A stretch of DNA of 64,000 nucleotides, from assembly GCA_965228695.1 (NCBI GenBank), contig CBDDIB010000002.1:2542001-2606000 (forward strand), in the 5' to 3' direction. How positions within the stretch are numbered: position 1 is the stretch's first letter; each line of letters opens with the position of its first letter. Below the pieces are notes generated by a model, which was given only the letters and a program-made list of their open reading frames with translations, made no database searches and was not told where the DNA came from. This stretch comes from JAJFJD01 sp965228695. Lineage in GTDB: Bacteria; Pseudomonadota; Alphaproteobacteria; UBA8366. Position numbers and translations under genes: made by a program. Below are positions 51,970 to 61,354 of this stretch, piece by piece.

Positions 51970-53586
51970 ATGACCGACCAATACGATTTCATCATCATCG
52001 GCGCCGGGACATCCGGTTGCGTCCTCGCGAACCGGCTGAGCGCGGACAGCCGCTATCGGGTCCTTCTTTTGGAAGCAGGGGGAGAGGACGCGCATCCGTG
52101 GGTCCGCATGCCGCTGGGCGTCGGCAAGATGTTGATGAATCCGAAATTCGTCTGGCCGTTCAGCACCGACAAGGAAAATGAGCTGAAGGACCAGCGGGTT
52201 TATTGGCCCCGTGGCCGCATGATCGGCGGATCGAGTTCGGTCAACGGGATGATCTACGCGCGGGGCGGGGCGCACCGCTACGACGATTGGCGCGACGGCA
52301 ACAATCCGGGTTGGGGCTTCGACGACCTGCTGCCCTACTTCAAGCAGATCGAGGACCGGCCCGGCGGCGACCCCGAATGGCGCGGACAGGGCGGCCCGCT
52401 GACAGTAAGCGACGGCGTATATCGCGACCCGCTGTCTATCGCCTTCAAGGATGCCTGTGTCGAAGCCGGCACGTTCGAGAATTCGGATTACAATGGCGAA
52501 AAGTTCGAAGGGGTCGGCTGGCTGCAATACTCGATCCGAAACGGACGCCGCTGGTCGGCGGCGGACGCTTATCTGCACCCGGTCCGGTCGCGGCCGAACT
52601 TGGACATCGTCGTTCAAGCACCGGTCAGCCGGCTGCTGTTCGACGGCACTCGCGCGACCGGCGTCGCCTATACGAAGGACGGTGAGGAACGCATCGCCCT
52701 GGCCCGACACGAGGTCGTCCTGTCCGCGGGCCCGATCGTCTCGCCGAAACTGCTGGAGCTATCCGGGGTCGGCAACAGCGACCTCCTGCGCCCGCTCGGG
52801 ATCGATGTCGTGCATCATCTGCCCGGCGTGGGCGAGCATTTGCAGGACCATCTGCAGAACCGAATCACCTACGAAACCACGATGCACGGCACGGTCAACG
52901 ACATCCTGAACAGCAAGGTGAAGGGTGCGATGGCGATGCTGCGCTACCTGACATTCAAGGATGGCTTGATGGCGACATCGTCGACCACGGTGCACGCGAT
53001 CATGCGAAGCAGCGACGGCGTGGCCCACCCGGACGTCAAGATCCAGATGGCGCTGGTCTCGGGCAAGGATCGGTATGCCCGCAGCAAGGAGCTCGGCGTC
53101 GATCCATTCTCCGGCTTCAATCTCGGTCTTTTCCAGCTTTATCCGGAGTCCCGCGGCTCGCTGCATATCGCGTCGACCGATCCCAGCGATCCGCCCAGGA
53201 TCAACGCGAATTATCTGACGCATCCAACGGACATCGAGGTGGTCCTGCGGGGCATGCGCCTGGTGCGGAAGATCGCCGGGCAGCGTGCGTTGGCGCCCTT
53301 CATCGTGCGAGAGGTTCGGCCGGGACCCGATGTGACGAGCGATGACGCGATGCTGGATTATGTGCGGGAATCCGGGCAGACGTCCTTCCATCCGATCGGC
53401 ACCTGCCGGATGGGCCGGGGACCGGACGATGTGGTCGATCCGGACTTGCGGGTCCACGGATTGCAGAATTTGCGTGTCGTCGATTCATCGATCATGCCCA
53501 ACATGCCGTCTTCCAACACCAACGCCCCGTCATTCGTAATCGGGGAACGGGGCGCCGAGCTTATCCTCAAGGCGGCATCCGGATGA
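51970..53586 (+). CDS. GMC family oxidoreductase (choline dehydrogenase-like)
   Basis: A 538-residue FAD enzyme. IIIGAGTSGCVLANRLSADS is the N-terminal dinucleotide fold; YWPRGRMIGGSSSVNGMIYA is GMC signature 1; LSAGPIVSPKLLELSGVGN is signature 2; the C-terminal SFHPIGTCRMG carries the catalytic His and SSNTNAPSFVIGERGAELIL the second active-site Asn/His region. The ATG at 51970 starts directly at the FAD motif. It oxidises an alcohol; the substrate could be choline or another polyol. The phytanoyl-CoA-dioxygenase-like gene follows in the same direction. Confidence 0.93.
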   Translation: MTDQYDFIIIGAGTSGCVLANRLSADSRYRVLLLEAGGEDAHPWVRMPLGVGKMLMNPKFVWPFSTDKENELKDQRVYWPRGRMIGGSSSVNGMIYARGGAHRYDDWRDGNNPGWGFDDLLPYFKQIEDRPGGDPEWRGQGGPLTVSDGVYRDPLSIAFKDACVEAGTFENSDYNGEKFEGVGWLQYSIRNGRRWSAADAYLHPVRSRPNLDIVVQAPVSRLLFDGTRATGVAYTKDGEERIALARHEVVLSAGPIVSPKLLELSGVGNSDLLRPLGIDVVHHLPGVGEHLQDHLQNRITYETTMHGTVNDILNSKVKGAMAMLRYLTFKDGLMATSSTTVHAIMRSSDGVAHPDVKIQMALVSGKDRYARSKELGVDPFSGFNLGLFQLYPESRGSLHIASTDPSDPPRINANYLTHPTDIEVVLRGMRLVRKIAGQRALAPFIVREVRPGPDVTSDDAMLDYVRESGQTSFHPIGTCRMGRGPDDVVDPDLRVHGLQNLRVVDSSIMPNMPSSNTNAPSFVIGERGAELILKAASG

Positions 53587-53659
53587 GCCGGCGGATGGGG
53601 CTCGGCAAGACGCCGGGCAGCATGTTAGATTTGGCGCACCAGTTTTGAGCGAGGATGCC

Positions 53660-54832
53660 GTGACGATCGTAAACCTGCCGCTGCCCGATGTGCCTGCCGT
53701 CGATTTCGGCGATGAAGAGGCCGAAATGGCCCGTTACAAGGAAGAGGGCACGGCCCGGGCGCTCGCCATGGACAACCGCGGCCCGATCGTCCTCGACGAG
53801 GACGGAAGACTCGATCCCGCGATTCTAGAGGCTTATTGGCATTACGGGTTCTACATCTTCGAGAATGTGGTTAGCGCGGAAGAGCGCGCGGACCTGGAGC
53901 GCGACGTGGCCGATGTGCTGGAGCGCGTGCCGGTCGCGCCCGACGCCAAGGTCGATAGGCACGGCCGTCCTGCGCTGGGCGCCGGCCTGGAGGGCCGGAC
54001 CGTCCGGTTGACCAAGCCGCTGGCCGATCCGCTAGGCGGCAGCGACCAAAGCTACGGCCGGCACCAGGTAAAGATGCTGGAACCGGAAGCGCCGGAGGGT
54101 GCGCCGGACTATGTTCTGCAGGTCCTGTTGGGCTCGTTGCAGCATTCCGAGGCCTGCCTTCGCCTCTATGCGCATCCGAAACTTCTGGCGGTGGCGGAAG
54201 GGGTAAACGGGCCTGACTTCACGCCGTTTAACGAAGGGCTTTGGGTCAAGCATCCGCGGCTCGGCGGGTCGGTCTCCTGGCATCAGGACGGCTGGACGCA
54301 TTGGGACAGTCCCGATCTGGATGCCGGCACGCACGGCTTCAACTTCATGGCGCAGCTTTATGGCTGCGACGCGGCGAACGGGCTTTGGGTGGTTCCCGGC
54401 ACGCATAAGCAGGGCAAGATCGATATCGCGGCGATGATGGGCGCCGAAGGGTCGGACCGGTTGCCGGGCGCGGTGCCGTATATTTGCGGACCGGGCGATG
54501 TCGCGATCACCAACCGGCAGATCGTCCACGGCTCCTTCGCGAACACCAGTCCAAATATTCGGGTGACCCTGAACGCGGGCTTCCATCGCCGGAAATCCGT
54601 CTATGGGATCGAGAGCGGCGGCGTCCATAATCCGGTCTCGTTCTACGACGATGAGTACATCACGCGCCGAGCCCGGCTGCTCATGTATGGCATCGACGCC
54701 CGGCGCCAGCGGTTCCCGGAGGAAACGCCCTATGTCTATGCACCGCTCGCGGATCGGGCGCATGAATACCGCTGGGACGCCGCGGCGAAGGCCGATATCA
54801 AGGACTATAACCTTCAAGATATCGGCATTTAG
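53660..54832 (+). CDS. Phytanoyl-CoA dioxygenase (PhyH) family protein
   Basis: A 390-residue putative Fe(II)/2-oxoglutarate dioxygenase. GSVSWHQDGWTHWDSPDLDA supplies the HxD metal pair, TNRQIVHGSFANTSPNIRVT the distal His and the 2-oxoglutarate-binding Arg, and GLWVVPGTHKQGKIDI the typical strand. GTG 53660 with GAGGA six bases upstream is preferred to TTG 53645. PhyH proteins hydroxylate a wide range of lipids and small acids; the GMC enzyme just upstream might oxidise the hydroxylated product (inference). Confidence 0.87.
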   Translation: MTIVNLPLPDVPAVDFGDEEAEMARYKEEGTARALAMDNRGPIVLDEDGRLDPAILEAYWHYGFYIFENVVSAEERADLERDVADVLERVPVAPDAKVDRHGRPALGAGLEGRTVRLTKPLADPLGGSDQSYGRHQVKMLEPEAPEGAPDYVLQVLLGSLQHSEACLRLYAHPKLLAVAEGVNGPDFTPFNEGLWVKHPRLGGSVSWHQDGWTHWDSPDLDAGTHGFNFMAQLYGCDAANGLWVVPGTHKQGKIDIAAMMGAEGSDRLPGAVPYICGPGDVAITNRQIVHGSFANTSPNIRVTLNAGFHRRKSVYGIESGGVHNPVSFYDDEYITRRARLLMYGIDARRQRFPEETPYVYAPLADRAHEYRWDAAAKADIKDYNLQDIGI

Positions 54833-54844
54833 CCGGGCCTCTAT

Positions 54845-55735
54845 TCAATCGGTCGACGGCGGCAGCGCGCAGACCTGCTCGTAGGCGTAACGCTCGTTCA
54901 ACAGCCCGTTGTATTCGTAGATGTCGAGCGTCTTCTCGTAGGCTTCCTGCGTGATCTCCGCGTGCGGCGTCCAACAGCCGAGATTCTGATAGGTGCCGAT
55001 GCAGTCGGCGAGCACCGCTTCGTCGATCTTCGGGAAGTACGGTTTCTCCGCCTTGGCGATTTCGGCGGCGGGCGTCTCGTTCATATAGGCGCGGGTCTTG
55101 CGGTAGGCGCGCATGAACGCCTTTGCCATCTCCGTTTCCAGCCACGCCGGAAGAGCCGCGAGACTGGAGAATCCGCAGGGCCCGATCTGCGGTCCGACCT
55201 GGGCCACCACATGCCCGACGCCGTCGGCTTCCAATTGTTGCGGGAAGGGGCCTTGCTGCTGGACATAGGCGCCTTGGCCGTCGCGGAAGGCCTTGTCGAT
55301 GTCGGCGGCGCCGCCCGGTGTGATCGCGTTGATCTTGTCGAAATCGATCCCCGCCTTGTGGCAGGCGTATTTGAACATCATCAACGGTTGGCCGCCGCCG
55401 AAGATGACGACGTCGCTGCCTTCGAGCTTGTCCCAGGTGAAATTCGGGTCCGCCTCGCGTCCGGTCAGAAAGAAGCCGTCCATCTCGTTCACCTGCGCGA
55501 AGTGAACGGTTTTCGGCGTCTCGCCGGAATTCAGCGTCGTAAAGCCCTGGCTCAGCGCCGACTGCACCACATGGGCCGTCCCGTTTTCCAAGGCTTCCAG
55601 CGCCGAGGTGCCCGGCTCGGCGACCGACCAGTCGGGGTCGAGCCCCTCGTTCTTCAGAAAGCCGCCGGACATCGTCGAGATCAATGGTGAATAAAAGGCG
55701 GAAAACAACGTGAATTGAATGTTGATCTTTTCCAA
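54845..55735 (-). CDS. ABC transporter substrate-binding-like protein (NMT1/THI5 type), no signal peptide
   Basis: A 296-residue protein with the NMT1/SsuA-like binding fold: FYSPLISTMSGGFLKNEGLD, GTSALEALENGTAHVVQSAL, VVIFGGGQPLMMFKYACHKA and DKAFRDGQGAYVQQQGPFPQ. Such proteins bind sulfonates, nitrate or pyrimidine precursors for ABC importers. Here the frame begins MEKINIQFTLFSAFYSP with no signal sequence or upstream extension, and no ABC permease or ATPase is adjacent. It could act in the cytosol, as THI5-type proteins do. It is the last gene of the long minus-strand operon. Confidence 0.8.
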   Translation of the reverse strand: MEKINIQFTLFSAFYSPLISTMSGGFLKNEGLDPDWSVAEPGTSALEALENGTAHVVQSALSQGFTTLNSGETPKTVHFAQVNEMDGFFLTGREADPNFTWDKLEGSDVVIFGGGQPLMMFKYACHKAGIDFDKINAITPGGAADIDKAFRDGQGAYVQQQGPFPQQLEADGVGHVVAQVGPQIGPCGFSSLAALPAWLETEMAKAFMRAYRKTRAYMNETPAAEIAKAEKPYFPKIDEAVLADCIGTYQNLGCWTPHAEITQEAYEKTLDIYEYNGLLNERYAYEQVCALPPSTD

Positions 55736-55804
55736 CGCGATACACCCCTATTTTAAGTTGCGGTGGTAGTCTAATGGCTTTCCGCTCCGATAAACAATCG
55801 CGGC

Positions 55805-57037
55805 TTACCGGGAACCGGTCGGGATCGACTTGAAAGGGACGCCCTTGTCGATCCGCACTTCTTGCGGCAGTTGGAGGACGCGCTCGCCGATCGTGTTCCG
55901 CAGAATTTCGTCCGTGCCGCCCGCGATTCGGAAGGCGGGCGAGTCCAGGAACGACATCTCGAAAAGTCCGTCGAGAGGCATCTCCGATCCGGTTTGCACC
56001 CCGGCGGCTCCCAAAAGGTCCAGCCCGTAGTCGGCCGCGTTTTGGATCTTGCTTGCGGCCACGAGCTTCCCGATCGAAGCCTCGGGCCCCGGCGCCTCGC
56101 CGCGCGCCAGCGAGGTCATGATCCGGTAGCGCGTGAACCGGAGGCCCTGTGCCTTGACGTAGAATTCGGCCAAACGCTCCTGAACGCCCGCGTCGTCGAT
56201 GGCTTTGCCCGCCTCGAAATCGAGATCGGCGGCGAGCCGGTACAACTCATTGAAGGACGGCCCGAAATCGTCGTCGATGGCATAGCGCTCGCCCATCAGC
56301 AGGCTTATCGCGACTTTCCAACCGCCATCGACCGGCCCCAGCCGCTGGCTGTCGGGAATTCGGACATCGCGGAAAAATGTTTCGTTGAAATGCCGCGCGC
56401 CGGACATCTGTTTGATCGGTCGAATTTCGACACCGGGCGTCTTGGTGCTGAGGTAGAAGAAGGTGAGGCCGTCATGCTTCGGTTTGTCGGGGTCGCTGCG
56501 CGCGATCAAGACACCCCAGTCGGCCTTGTGGGCGAAAGAGGTCCAGATCTTCTGACCGTTGATGATCCAATCGTCGCCGTCGCGCTCCGCGCGGGTGCGC
56601 AATGCGCCCAGGTCCGATCCTCCGGCCGGTTCCGAATAGAATTGGCACCAGACCTCCTCGCCGCGCAAGGCCGGAGGCGCGAACCGGTCGCGCTGTTCCT
56701 GCGTGCCCCAGCGGCAGATCGTCGGGATGCAAATGCCGAGCTGCAGTCCGATTGCGTTTACCGCCGTCTTGTACTTCGCCTCCTCCTGATCGTAGATCAT
56801 CTGTTGGATCGGCGACCCGCCCTGGCCATGCCATTCGGCCGGCCAGGTGATCCCGGCGAAGCCCGCCTCCCATTTCTTGCGTTGAAATGCCTTTGCCTCC
56901 TCCAGGACGCCGGGGCCGTCTTCACCGCGCCGATATCCCCGCACGTCTCCGGGACCGCGTTTGTCCAGGTTGGCGTCGAGAAAGGCCCGGCATTTGGCGC
57001 GGTACTCGGCCTCTTCCGGCGAATCCTCGAAATTCAT
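55805..57037 (-). CDS. Acyl-CoA dehydrogenase (partner 1 of a pair)
   Basis: A 410-residue acyl-CoA dehydrogenase family protein. WCQFYSEPAGGSDLGALRTR is the FAD loop, WIINGQKIWTSFAHKADWGV the second block, and FRIAGGTDEILRNTIGERVL the C-terminal nucleotide-binding segment (GGT rather than EGT). It overlaps the upstream acyl-CoA dehydrogenase gene by four bases (ATGA), and the two probably form a heteromeric enzyme, as in paired FadE genes of actinobacterial steroid degradation. Confidence 0.92.
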   Translation of the reverse strand: MNFEDSPEEAEYRAKCRAFLDANLDKRGPGDVRGYRRGEDGPGVLEEAKAFQRKKWEAGFAGITWPAEWHGQGGSPIQQMIYDQEEAKYKTAVNAIGLQLGICIPTICRWGTQEQRDRFAPPALRGEEVWCQFYSEPAGGSDLGALRTRAERDGDDWIINGQKIWTSFAHKADWGVLIARSDPDKPKHDGLTFFYLSTKTPGVEIRPIKQMSGARHFNETFFRDVRIPDSQRLGPVDGGWKVAISLLMGERYAIDDDFGPSFNELYRLAADLDFEAGKAIDDAGVQERLAEFYVKAQGLRFTRYRIMTSLARGEAPGPEASIGKLVAASKIQNAADYGLDLLGAAGVQTGSEMPLDGLFEMSFLDSPAFRIAGGTDEILRNTIGERVLQLPQEVRIDKGVPFKSIPTGSR

Positions 57038-58176
57038 CGAACCGCTCCGGCCGCCGTTCTGGTGTCGGCTGTCTGCTGGGCCCGGTACGCCCGCATCAGA
57101 CGGCGTTTCCACTCGCGCCCGCCGCCCAATGCCAGTCCCAGCAGCTTCGCGCGCCGGTAAAACAGATGGCAGTCGAGTTCCCAGGTGAACCCCATGCCGC
57201 CATGGGTCTGGATATTCTCTTTCGTCGCCAGCCATCCCGCATCGCAGGCGGCAACGCGGCTGGTTGCGGCAGCGACCGGCAACTCGCTGCCCCCGCTCTC
57301 CAGCGCCCATGCGCCGTAATAGCTGTTCGAGCGGGCCAATTCCAGGGCGACATAGACGTCGACCAGCTTGTGCTTGATCGCCTGGAACGAGCCAATCGGC
57401 CGGCCGAACGCGAAACGCTCCTTGGCATACGCGCAGGCCATGTCGAGCGCCGCGGCCGCAACGCCGATTTGTTCGAACGCCATCATGGCCGCCGCACGGT
57501 CGATCAGCGTGTGGAACGCGGTGGGATCGGACGACCCCGGCAATGGCTCCGCCTCGGACGAACGGAAGCGAAGAGTTGCGTGTCCCCGCGAGGGGTCGAT
57601 CGTATCCTGAGGGACTCGGGTTACCGCTGGATCGGCGAGGTCCGCGAGATAAAGGGCTGGCGCGTCGCCACCGCCGCGCACGGCCACGACGGCGAAATCC
57701 GCCGCCGCGCCATCCATAACGGCCGTTTTTTCGCCGCTAAGCCGGCCCTCGGCAACGCCGGTTTCGAACCGTTCCGGCGCGAGCGGGCCGATGTGCTCGG
57801 CGAATGCCACCGTGCCAACGGCTGTACCGTTCGCCAGCCGGGGAAGGTACTCTTCTTGCTGCCGCGGACTGCCGAACAGCAGGAGCGCCTCGGTCGCGAG
57901 ATAGACGGACGATGCGAAAGGGACGGGAGCGATCGAGCGGCCGATTTCTTCGGCAAGGATGCAGACCGCCAACGGTCCAAGGCCGAGTCCGCCATGTTCT
58001 TCGGGGATCGTCGCCGACAGCCACCCCATATCCGCCATCTCGCGCCAAAGCGGCGCATCGTAGGGAAGACCGTTATCGACAACGTGGCGCGTGACCGACG
58101 CCGGGCAACGGTCGGTCAAAAACCCGCGCGCCGTTTCGCGGAGCTGTTTTAGTTCATCCGGAAAATCGAAATCCAA
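57034..58176 (-). CDS. Acyl-CoA dehydrogenase (partner 2 of a pair)
   Basis: A 380-residue member of the same family. MDFDFPDELKQLRETARGFL is a typical N-terminus, PEEHGGLGLGPLAVCILAEE the substrate-side loop, AMMAFEQIGVAAAALDMACAY and FAFGRPIGSFQAIKHKLVDV the C-terminal helices. The SEPGAGSD-type FAD loop is weakly conserved (VAFAEHIGPLAPERFE), and the C-terminal HGGMGFTWELDCHLFYRRAK replaces the usual GGT block. Together with the next gene it would complete one FAD site per dimer; this is inference. Confidence 0.9.
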   Translation of the reverse strand: MDFDFPDELKQLRETARGFLTDRCPASVTRHVVDNGLPYDAPLWREMADMGWLSATIPEEHGGLGLGPLAVCILAEEIGRSIAPVPFASSVYLATEALLLFGSPRQQEEYLPRLANGTAVGTVAFAEHIGPLAPERFETGVAEGRLSGEKTAVMDGAAADFAVVAVRGGGDAPALYLADLADPAVTRVPQDTIDPSRGHATLRFRSSEAEPLPGSSDPTAFHTLIDRAAAMMAFEQIGVAAAALDMACAYAKERFAFGRPIGSFQAIKHKLVDVYVALELARSNSYYGAWALESGGSELPVAAATSRVAACDAGWLATKENIQTHGGMGFTWELDCHLFYRRAKLLGLALGGGREWKRRLMRAYRAQQTADTRTAAGAVR

Positions 58177-58267
58177 CGCGGCTTCTCCCGTCGCTCGTAG
58201 CCCGGCCGCCGCAGATTAGGCGGACCGCCCGTACGGATGCAAATATACGGATTCCGCACCGGCGGCC

Positions 58268-59038
58268 TTACAGTTCGCCTTGGCGCACGAGCGCGGCAAC
58301 CGAGCCGCCGTCGACGGTGATGACTTCGCCGGTGATGAAGGCGGACTCGTCGGAAGCGAGGAAGGCGGCGATGCCGGCGATGTCTTCCGGCTGTCCCCAC
58401 CTTCCGACCAAATTTTCCGAGTTCCAGGCATCGCCAAGTACATCGTCCTCGGCGAACTGACGGTTAAAGGGCGAGGCGATCATGCCCGGCGCCAGGGCGT
58501 TGACGGTGATGTTCTTGCCCGCCATGTCGGCGGCCAGCGCCCGCGTTAACGCCAGCAAGCCACCCTTGGCCGCGACATAGCCGGCGCGGTCCGGCCGGCC
58601 CACTGTGCTGGCGATGGACGCGATATTGATGATCCGGCCGCGCCCTGCCTTCAGCATATGCGGGAGAACCGACTGACAGCAGTGGAAGTGACCGGTCAGA
58701 TTCACGTCGAGCATCTGCCGCCAGTCCTCCTCGGTGTGATCGAGGAAGGACTTGATGATCCGGCTGCCGGCGTTGTTGACCAAAATGTCTATCTGACCGA
58801 AACGGTCGATGGCCGCTGAGGCCAAAGCATCGACCTCTTGCCTATTCGTAATGTCCGCGGCAATGCCCGCTATGTCCGCGCGGTCGCTCCCAAGTTCGTC
58901 CGCGAGGTCCCGAATGGCTTTGGCGTTCAGGTCACCGATGACGATGGACGCGCCTTCGTCTGCGAATTTGCGCGCGATCGCCGACCCAATCCCGCTGGCG
59001 GCGCCGGTGATAATCGCTGTCTTGCCCTCAAGCCGCAT
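58268..59038 (-). CDS. SDR family oxidoreductase
   Basis: A 256-residue classical short-chain dehydrogenase/reductase. TGAASGIGSAIAR is the cofactor motif, LVNNAGSRI the NNAG block, IINIASIAS the catalytic Ser region, GYVAAKGG the YxxxK active site, and ITVDGGSVAALV the C-terminus. GAGGAA lies nine bases before the ATG. It is followed on the minus strand by the paired acyl-CoA dehydrogenases (91-base gap). It likely reduces a keto or oxidises a hydroxyl intermediate in the operon's pathway. Confidence 0.94.
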   Translation of the reverse strand: MRLEGKTAIITGAASGIGSAIARKFADEGASIVIGDLNAKAIRDLADELGSDRADIAGIAADITNRQEVDALASAAIDRFGQIDILVNNAGSRIIKSFLDHTEEDWRQMLDVNLTGHFHCCQSVLPHMLKAGRGRIINIASIASTVGRPDRAGYVAAKGGLLALTRALAADMAGKNITVNALAPGMIASPFNRQFAEDDVLGDAWNSENLVGRWGQPEDIAGIAAFLASDESAFITGEVITVDGGSVAALVRQGEL

Positions 59039-59053
59039 GTTCGTTCCTCGATG

Positions 59054-59944
59054 CTAGAAGGGCCGGTCGCCCTTAACCTGCGTACGGTGCATCAGGCGCC
59101 GCGACGCGGCGGGGAAGGCGTTGCGCCGGTGCATCACGCGGCGGTTGTCCCAGATGAGGAAATCGCCGACACGCCATTCCTGATGCCAAGAGGCGGTTGG
59201 TGCTTGTGAATGTACGTGATCCCATAGCCTGTCGAGCAGCGCTTCGGAGTCATCGACCGTGAGACCGTTTATGTAGGTGTTTTGGCGGCGCCCCAGATAG
59301 AGAGCCTTGCGCCCGGTCTCTGGATGCGTGCGGATGATGGGATGGCTCGGCCCCGCAATGGTCGATACGTCGATCTCATCAGGGTTGATGCGTTGCCCGC
59401 TGCCGTCCCGGAGATACCCGTCGAGCGTATAGACCGAATCATGCTTGATCGTCCGGCCTTCGATTTCCTCTGCGAGATCCGCCGGCAGCGTGTCGTAGAC
59501 CGTATGCATGTCGATGTAGCCGGTTTCGCCACCCGTCTCGCTCACGTTTAATGCGTAAAGACAGCTCGCCTTCGGCGGCTCTTCCGTATAGGCCATGTCG
59601 GTATGCCACAAGAGTTCGTCGTCGCCGAGCGAGCCGATAGATTCGCCGTTTTCGACCACGTTCGAGATTACGAACATCTCGGGAAGGCCCTCGACGGCGG
59701 CGCGGCCATGCCCACTCACCGGCGCAAGGTCCAACACCCCGAACCGGCGGCTGAACTCGACGATTTTGGGGTCGCTCAGTTTCTGATCACGGAACCGCAG
59801 GACGCCGCGGTCGAGCCAGGCGGCGTAAATCGCGCTGAAATACTCGTCACCGAGCGGGGCCGACAAATCGACCCCTACAATGTCGGCGCCGACAGCGGCC
59901 GACAAGGGTGCAACTTCTACTGCGCTCGGCACCGTTCCGCTCAA
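59054..59944 (-). CDS. TauD/TfdA family dioxygenase (second)
   Basis: A 296-residue Fe(II)/2-oxoglutarate dioxygenase. H114-x-D116 in LLWHTDMAY and a distal His near residue 272 in VMHRRN form the metal triad; WRVGDFLIWDNRRV and RTHPETGRKALYLG are as in TauD. It starts with TTG at 59944, with GGAGAG eight bases upstream; no ATG fits the family N-terminus (VGADIVGVDLSAPLG). It is the same family as the enzyme at 33700 but clearly a separate type. It lies 13 bases after the amidase stop. Confidence 0.92.
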   Translation of the reverse strand: MSGTVPSAVEVAPLSAAVGADIVGVDLSAPLGDEYFSAIYAAWLDRGVLRFRDQKLSDPKIVEFSRRFGVLDLAPVSGHGRAAVEGLPEMFVISNVVENGESIGSLGDDELLWHTDMAYTEEPPKASCLYALNVSETGGETGYIDMHTVYDTLPADLAEEIEGRTIKHDSVYTLDGYLRDGSGQRINPDEIDVSTIAGPSHPIIRTHPETGRKALYLGRRQNTYINGLTVDDSEALLDRLWDHVHSQAPTASWHQEWRVGDFLIWDNRRVMHRRNAFPAASRRLMHRTQVKGDRPF

Positions 59945-59957
59945 TGCGTTGGCTCTC

Positions 59958-61352
59958 CTAGTCGATCGGCGGACGCCGGTCCTTCCATTCGGTCGCGTCT
60001 TCGTAGGCCTGGGCAACGCGATACAGCATCGCTTCCTGGAACGGCCCGCCGACGATCTGCATGGCCAGCGGCATCCCGGACGAAGAGAAGCCGGTCGGCA
60101 CGGCAAGCGCCGGATCCCCCGTGACGTTGAAGGGCGCGCGGGCCTGCCGCGGGTAGGTAAGGTCGACTTTCGCATCGTCGTCGATCTCGCAGGCGGGTTC
60201 CATGCTGCTGACGGTAAGGACCGCGTCCAGACCGTCCATCGCCGCGTGGAAACCGTCGATGAGCTTCCGCTTCATGCGGGTGGCGTTGACGTAATCGGCC
60301 GCGCGGATGAAGGCGCCGCCCAGCAACCGCTCGCGGGTCCGGTCGCCGTAATCTTCCGGCCGCTCCTGCAGCCACTTTTCGTGAATGGCATAGGCCTCGC
60401 TGAGCAGAATCGTCCGGTTGCAGGCCGCGTAGACCTGTAACGGTTCGACCTGGATCTCGCGGACTTCCGCACCCAACCCCTCGAGCACGCCGACGGCATC
60501 CTCGATGCTTCGCGCCATTTCGGGATCGGCCTGTTCGTCCTTGTTGTAGAAATGCCGGATGATGCCGATCTTCAGGCCCTTCACGCCGTCGTCGATCCCG
60601 GCGGTGTAGTCGGGCACGGCGACGTCGGCGCTGCCCGGGTCGCGGGAATCGTGCCCCGCGATCACATTCAGCAGCATCGCGTTGTCCCGCACCGTGCGGG
60701 TCATCGGGCCGATATGGTCGAGCGAGAAGGAGAGGGGCAGCACGCCGCGGCGGCTGGTCCGGCCATAGGTCGCCTTCATCCCGACGATGCCGCACATGGA
60801 AGCGGGATTGCGCACCGATCCGCCGGTATCCGTGCCGAGCGCCGCTGGCAGCATGCCGGACGCGACGGCGGACCCGGACCCGCTCGACGAGCCGCCGGGG
60901 TGGTGGCCCTGGTTCCACGGGTTGCGCGCCGGCGGCCAGGGCAAATCGAAACACGGGCCGCCGATGGCGAATTCATGGGTCGACATCTTGCCCATCAGGA
61001 CACCGCCCGCCGCCCGCAGTTTCGCGGCGACCGGCGCGTCGTTCTTGGCGATGTTGTCTTTCAGGATTTTCGAATGGCCCGTGGTCGGCAGGCCTTCGTG
61101 ATCGATGATGTCTTTCAGGCCATAGGGCATGCCGTGCATCGGCCCGCGCCAGTCGCCCTTCTGGATTTCGTCCTCGGCGCGCTTCGCGTCGGCCAGGGCG
61201 ATGTCGGGCGTGAGTTTGAGAAAGGCGTCGAGCTGATCGTCCAGCTTATCGATACGGTCGAGCAGCGCCTGGGTGTATTCGACCGGCGACAGCTTCTTGT
61301 CGCGCAGCAGCGCCGAGGCTTCGGCCATGGAGAGATAGTGCAGGTCGGTCAT
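59958..61352 (-). CDS. Amidase (amidase signature family)
   Basis: A 464-residue amidase signature enzyme. K80 in PYGLKD, the Ser run in PGGSSSGSGSAVASG (154-166) and S179 in GTDTGGSVR form the Ser-cisSer-Lys triad. AFLKLTPDIALADAKRAEDE is the typical N-terminal helix. The family covers GatA, AtzE/AtzF and aryl-acylamidases. Two bases upstream ends a GatC-like small protein, and AAGGAGG within the end of that gene serves as ribosome binding site, so the two are coupled. Substrate unknown. Confidence 0.93.
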   Translation of the reverse strand: MTDLHYLSMAEASALLRDKKLSPVEYTQALLDRIDKLDDQLDAFLKLTPDIALADAKRAEDEIQKGDWRGPMHGMPYGLKDIIDHEGLPTTGHSKILKDNIAKNDAPVAAKLRAAGGVLMGKMSTHEFAIGGPCFDLPWPPARNPWNQGHHPGGSSSGSGSAVASGMLPAALGTDTGGSVRNPASMCGIVGMKATYGRTSRRGVLPLSFSLDHIGPMTRTVRDNAMLLNVIAGHDSRDPGSADVAVPDYTAGIDDGVKGLKIGIIRHFYNKDEQADPEMARSIEDAVGVLEGLGAEVREIQVEPLQVYAACNRTILLSEAYAIHEKWLQERPEDYGDRTRERLLGGAFIRAADYVNATRMKRKLIDGFHAAMDGLDAVLTVSSMEPACEIDDDAKVDLTYPRQARAPFNVTGDPALAVPTGFSSSGMPLAMQIVGGPFQEAMLYRVAQAYEDATEWKDRRPPID

Positions 61353-61354
61353 GG

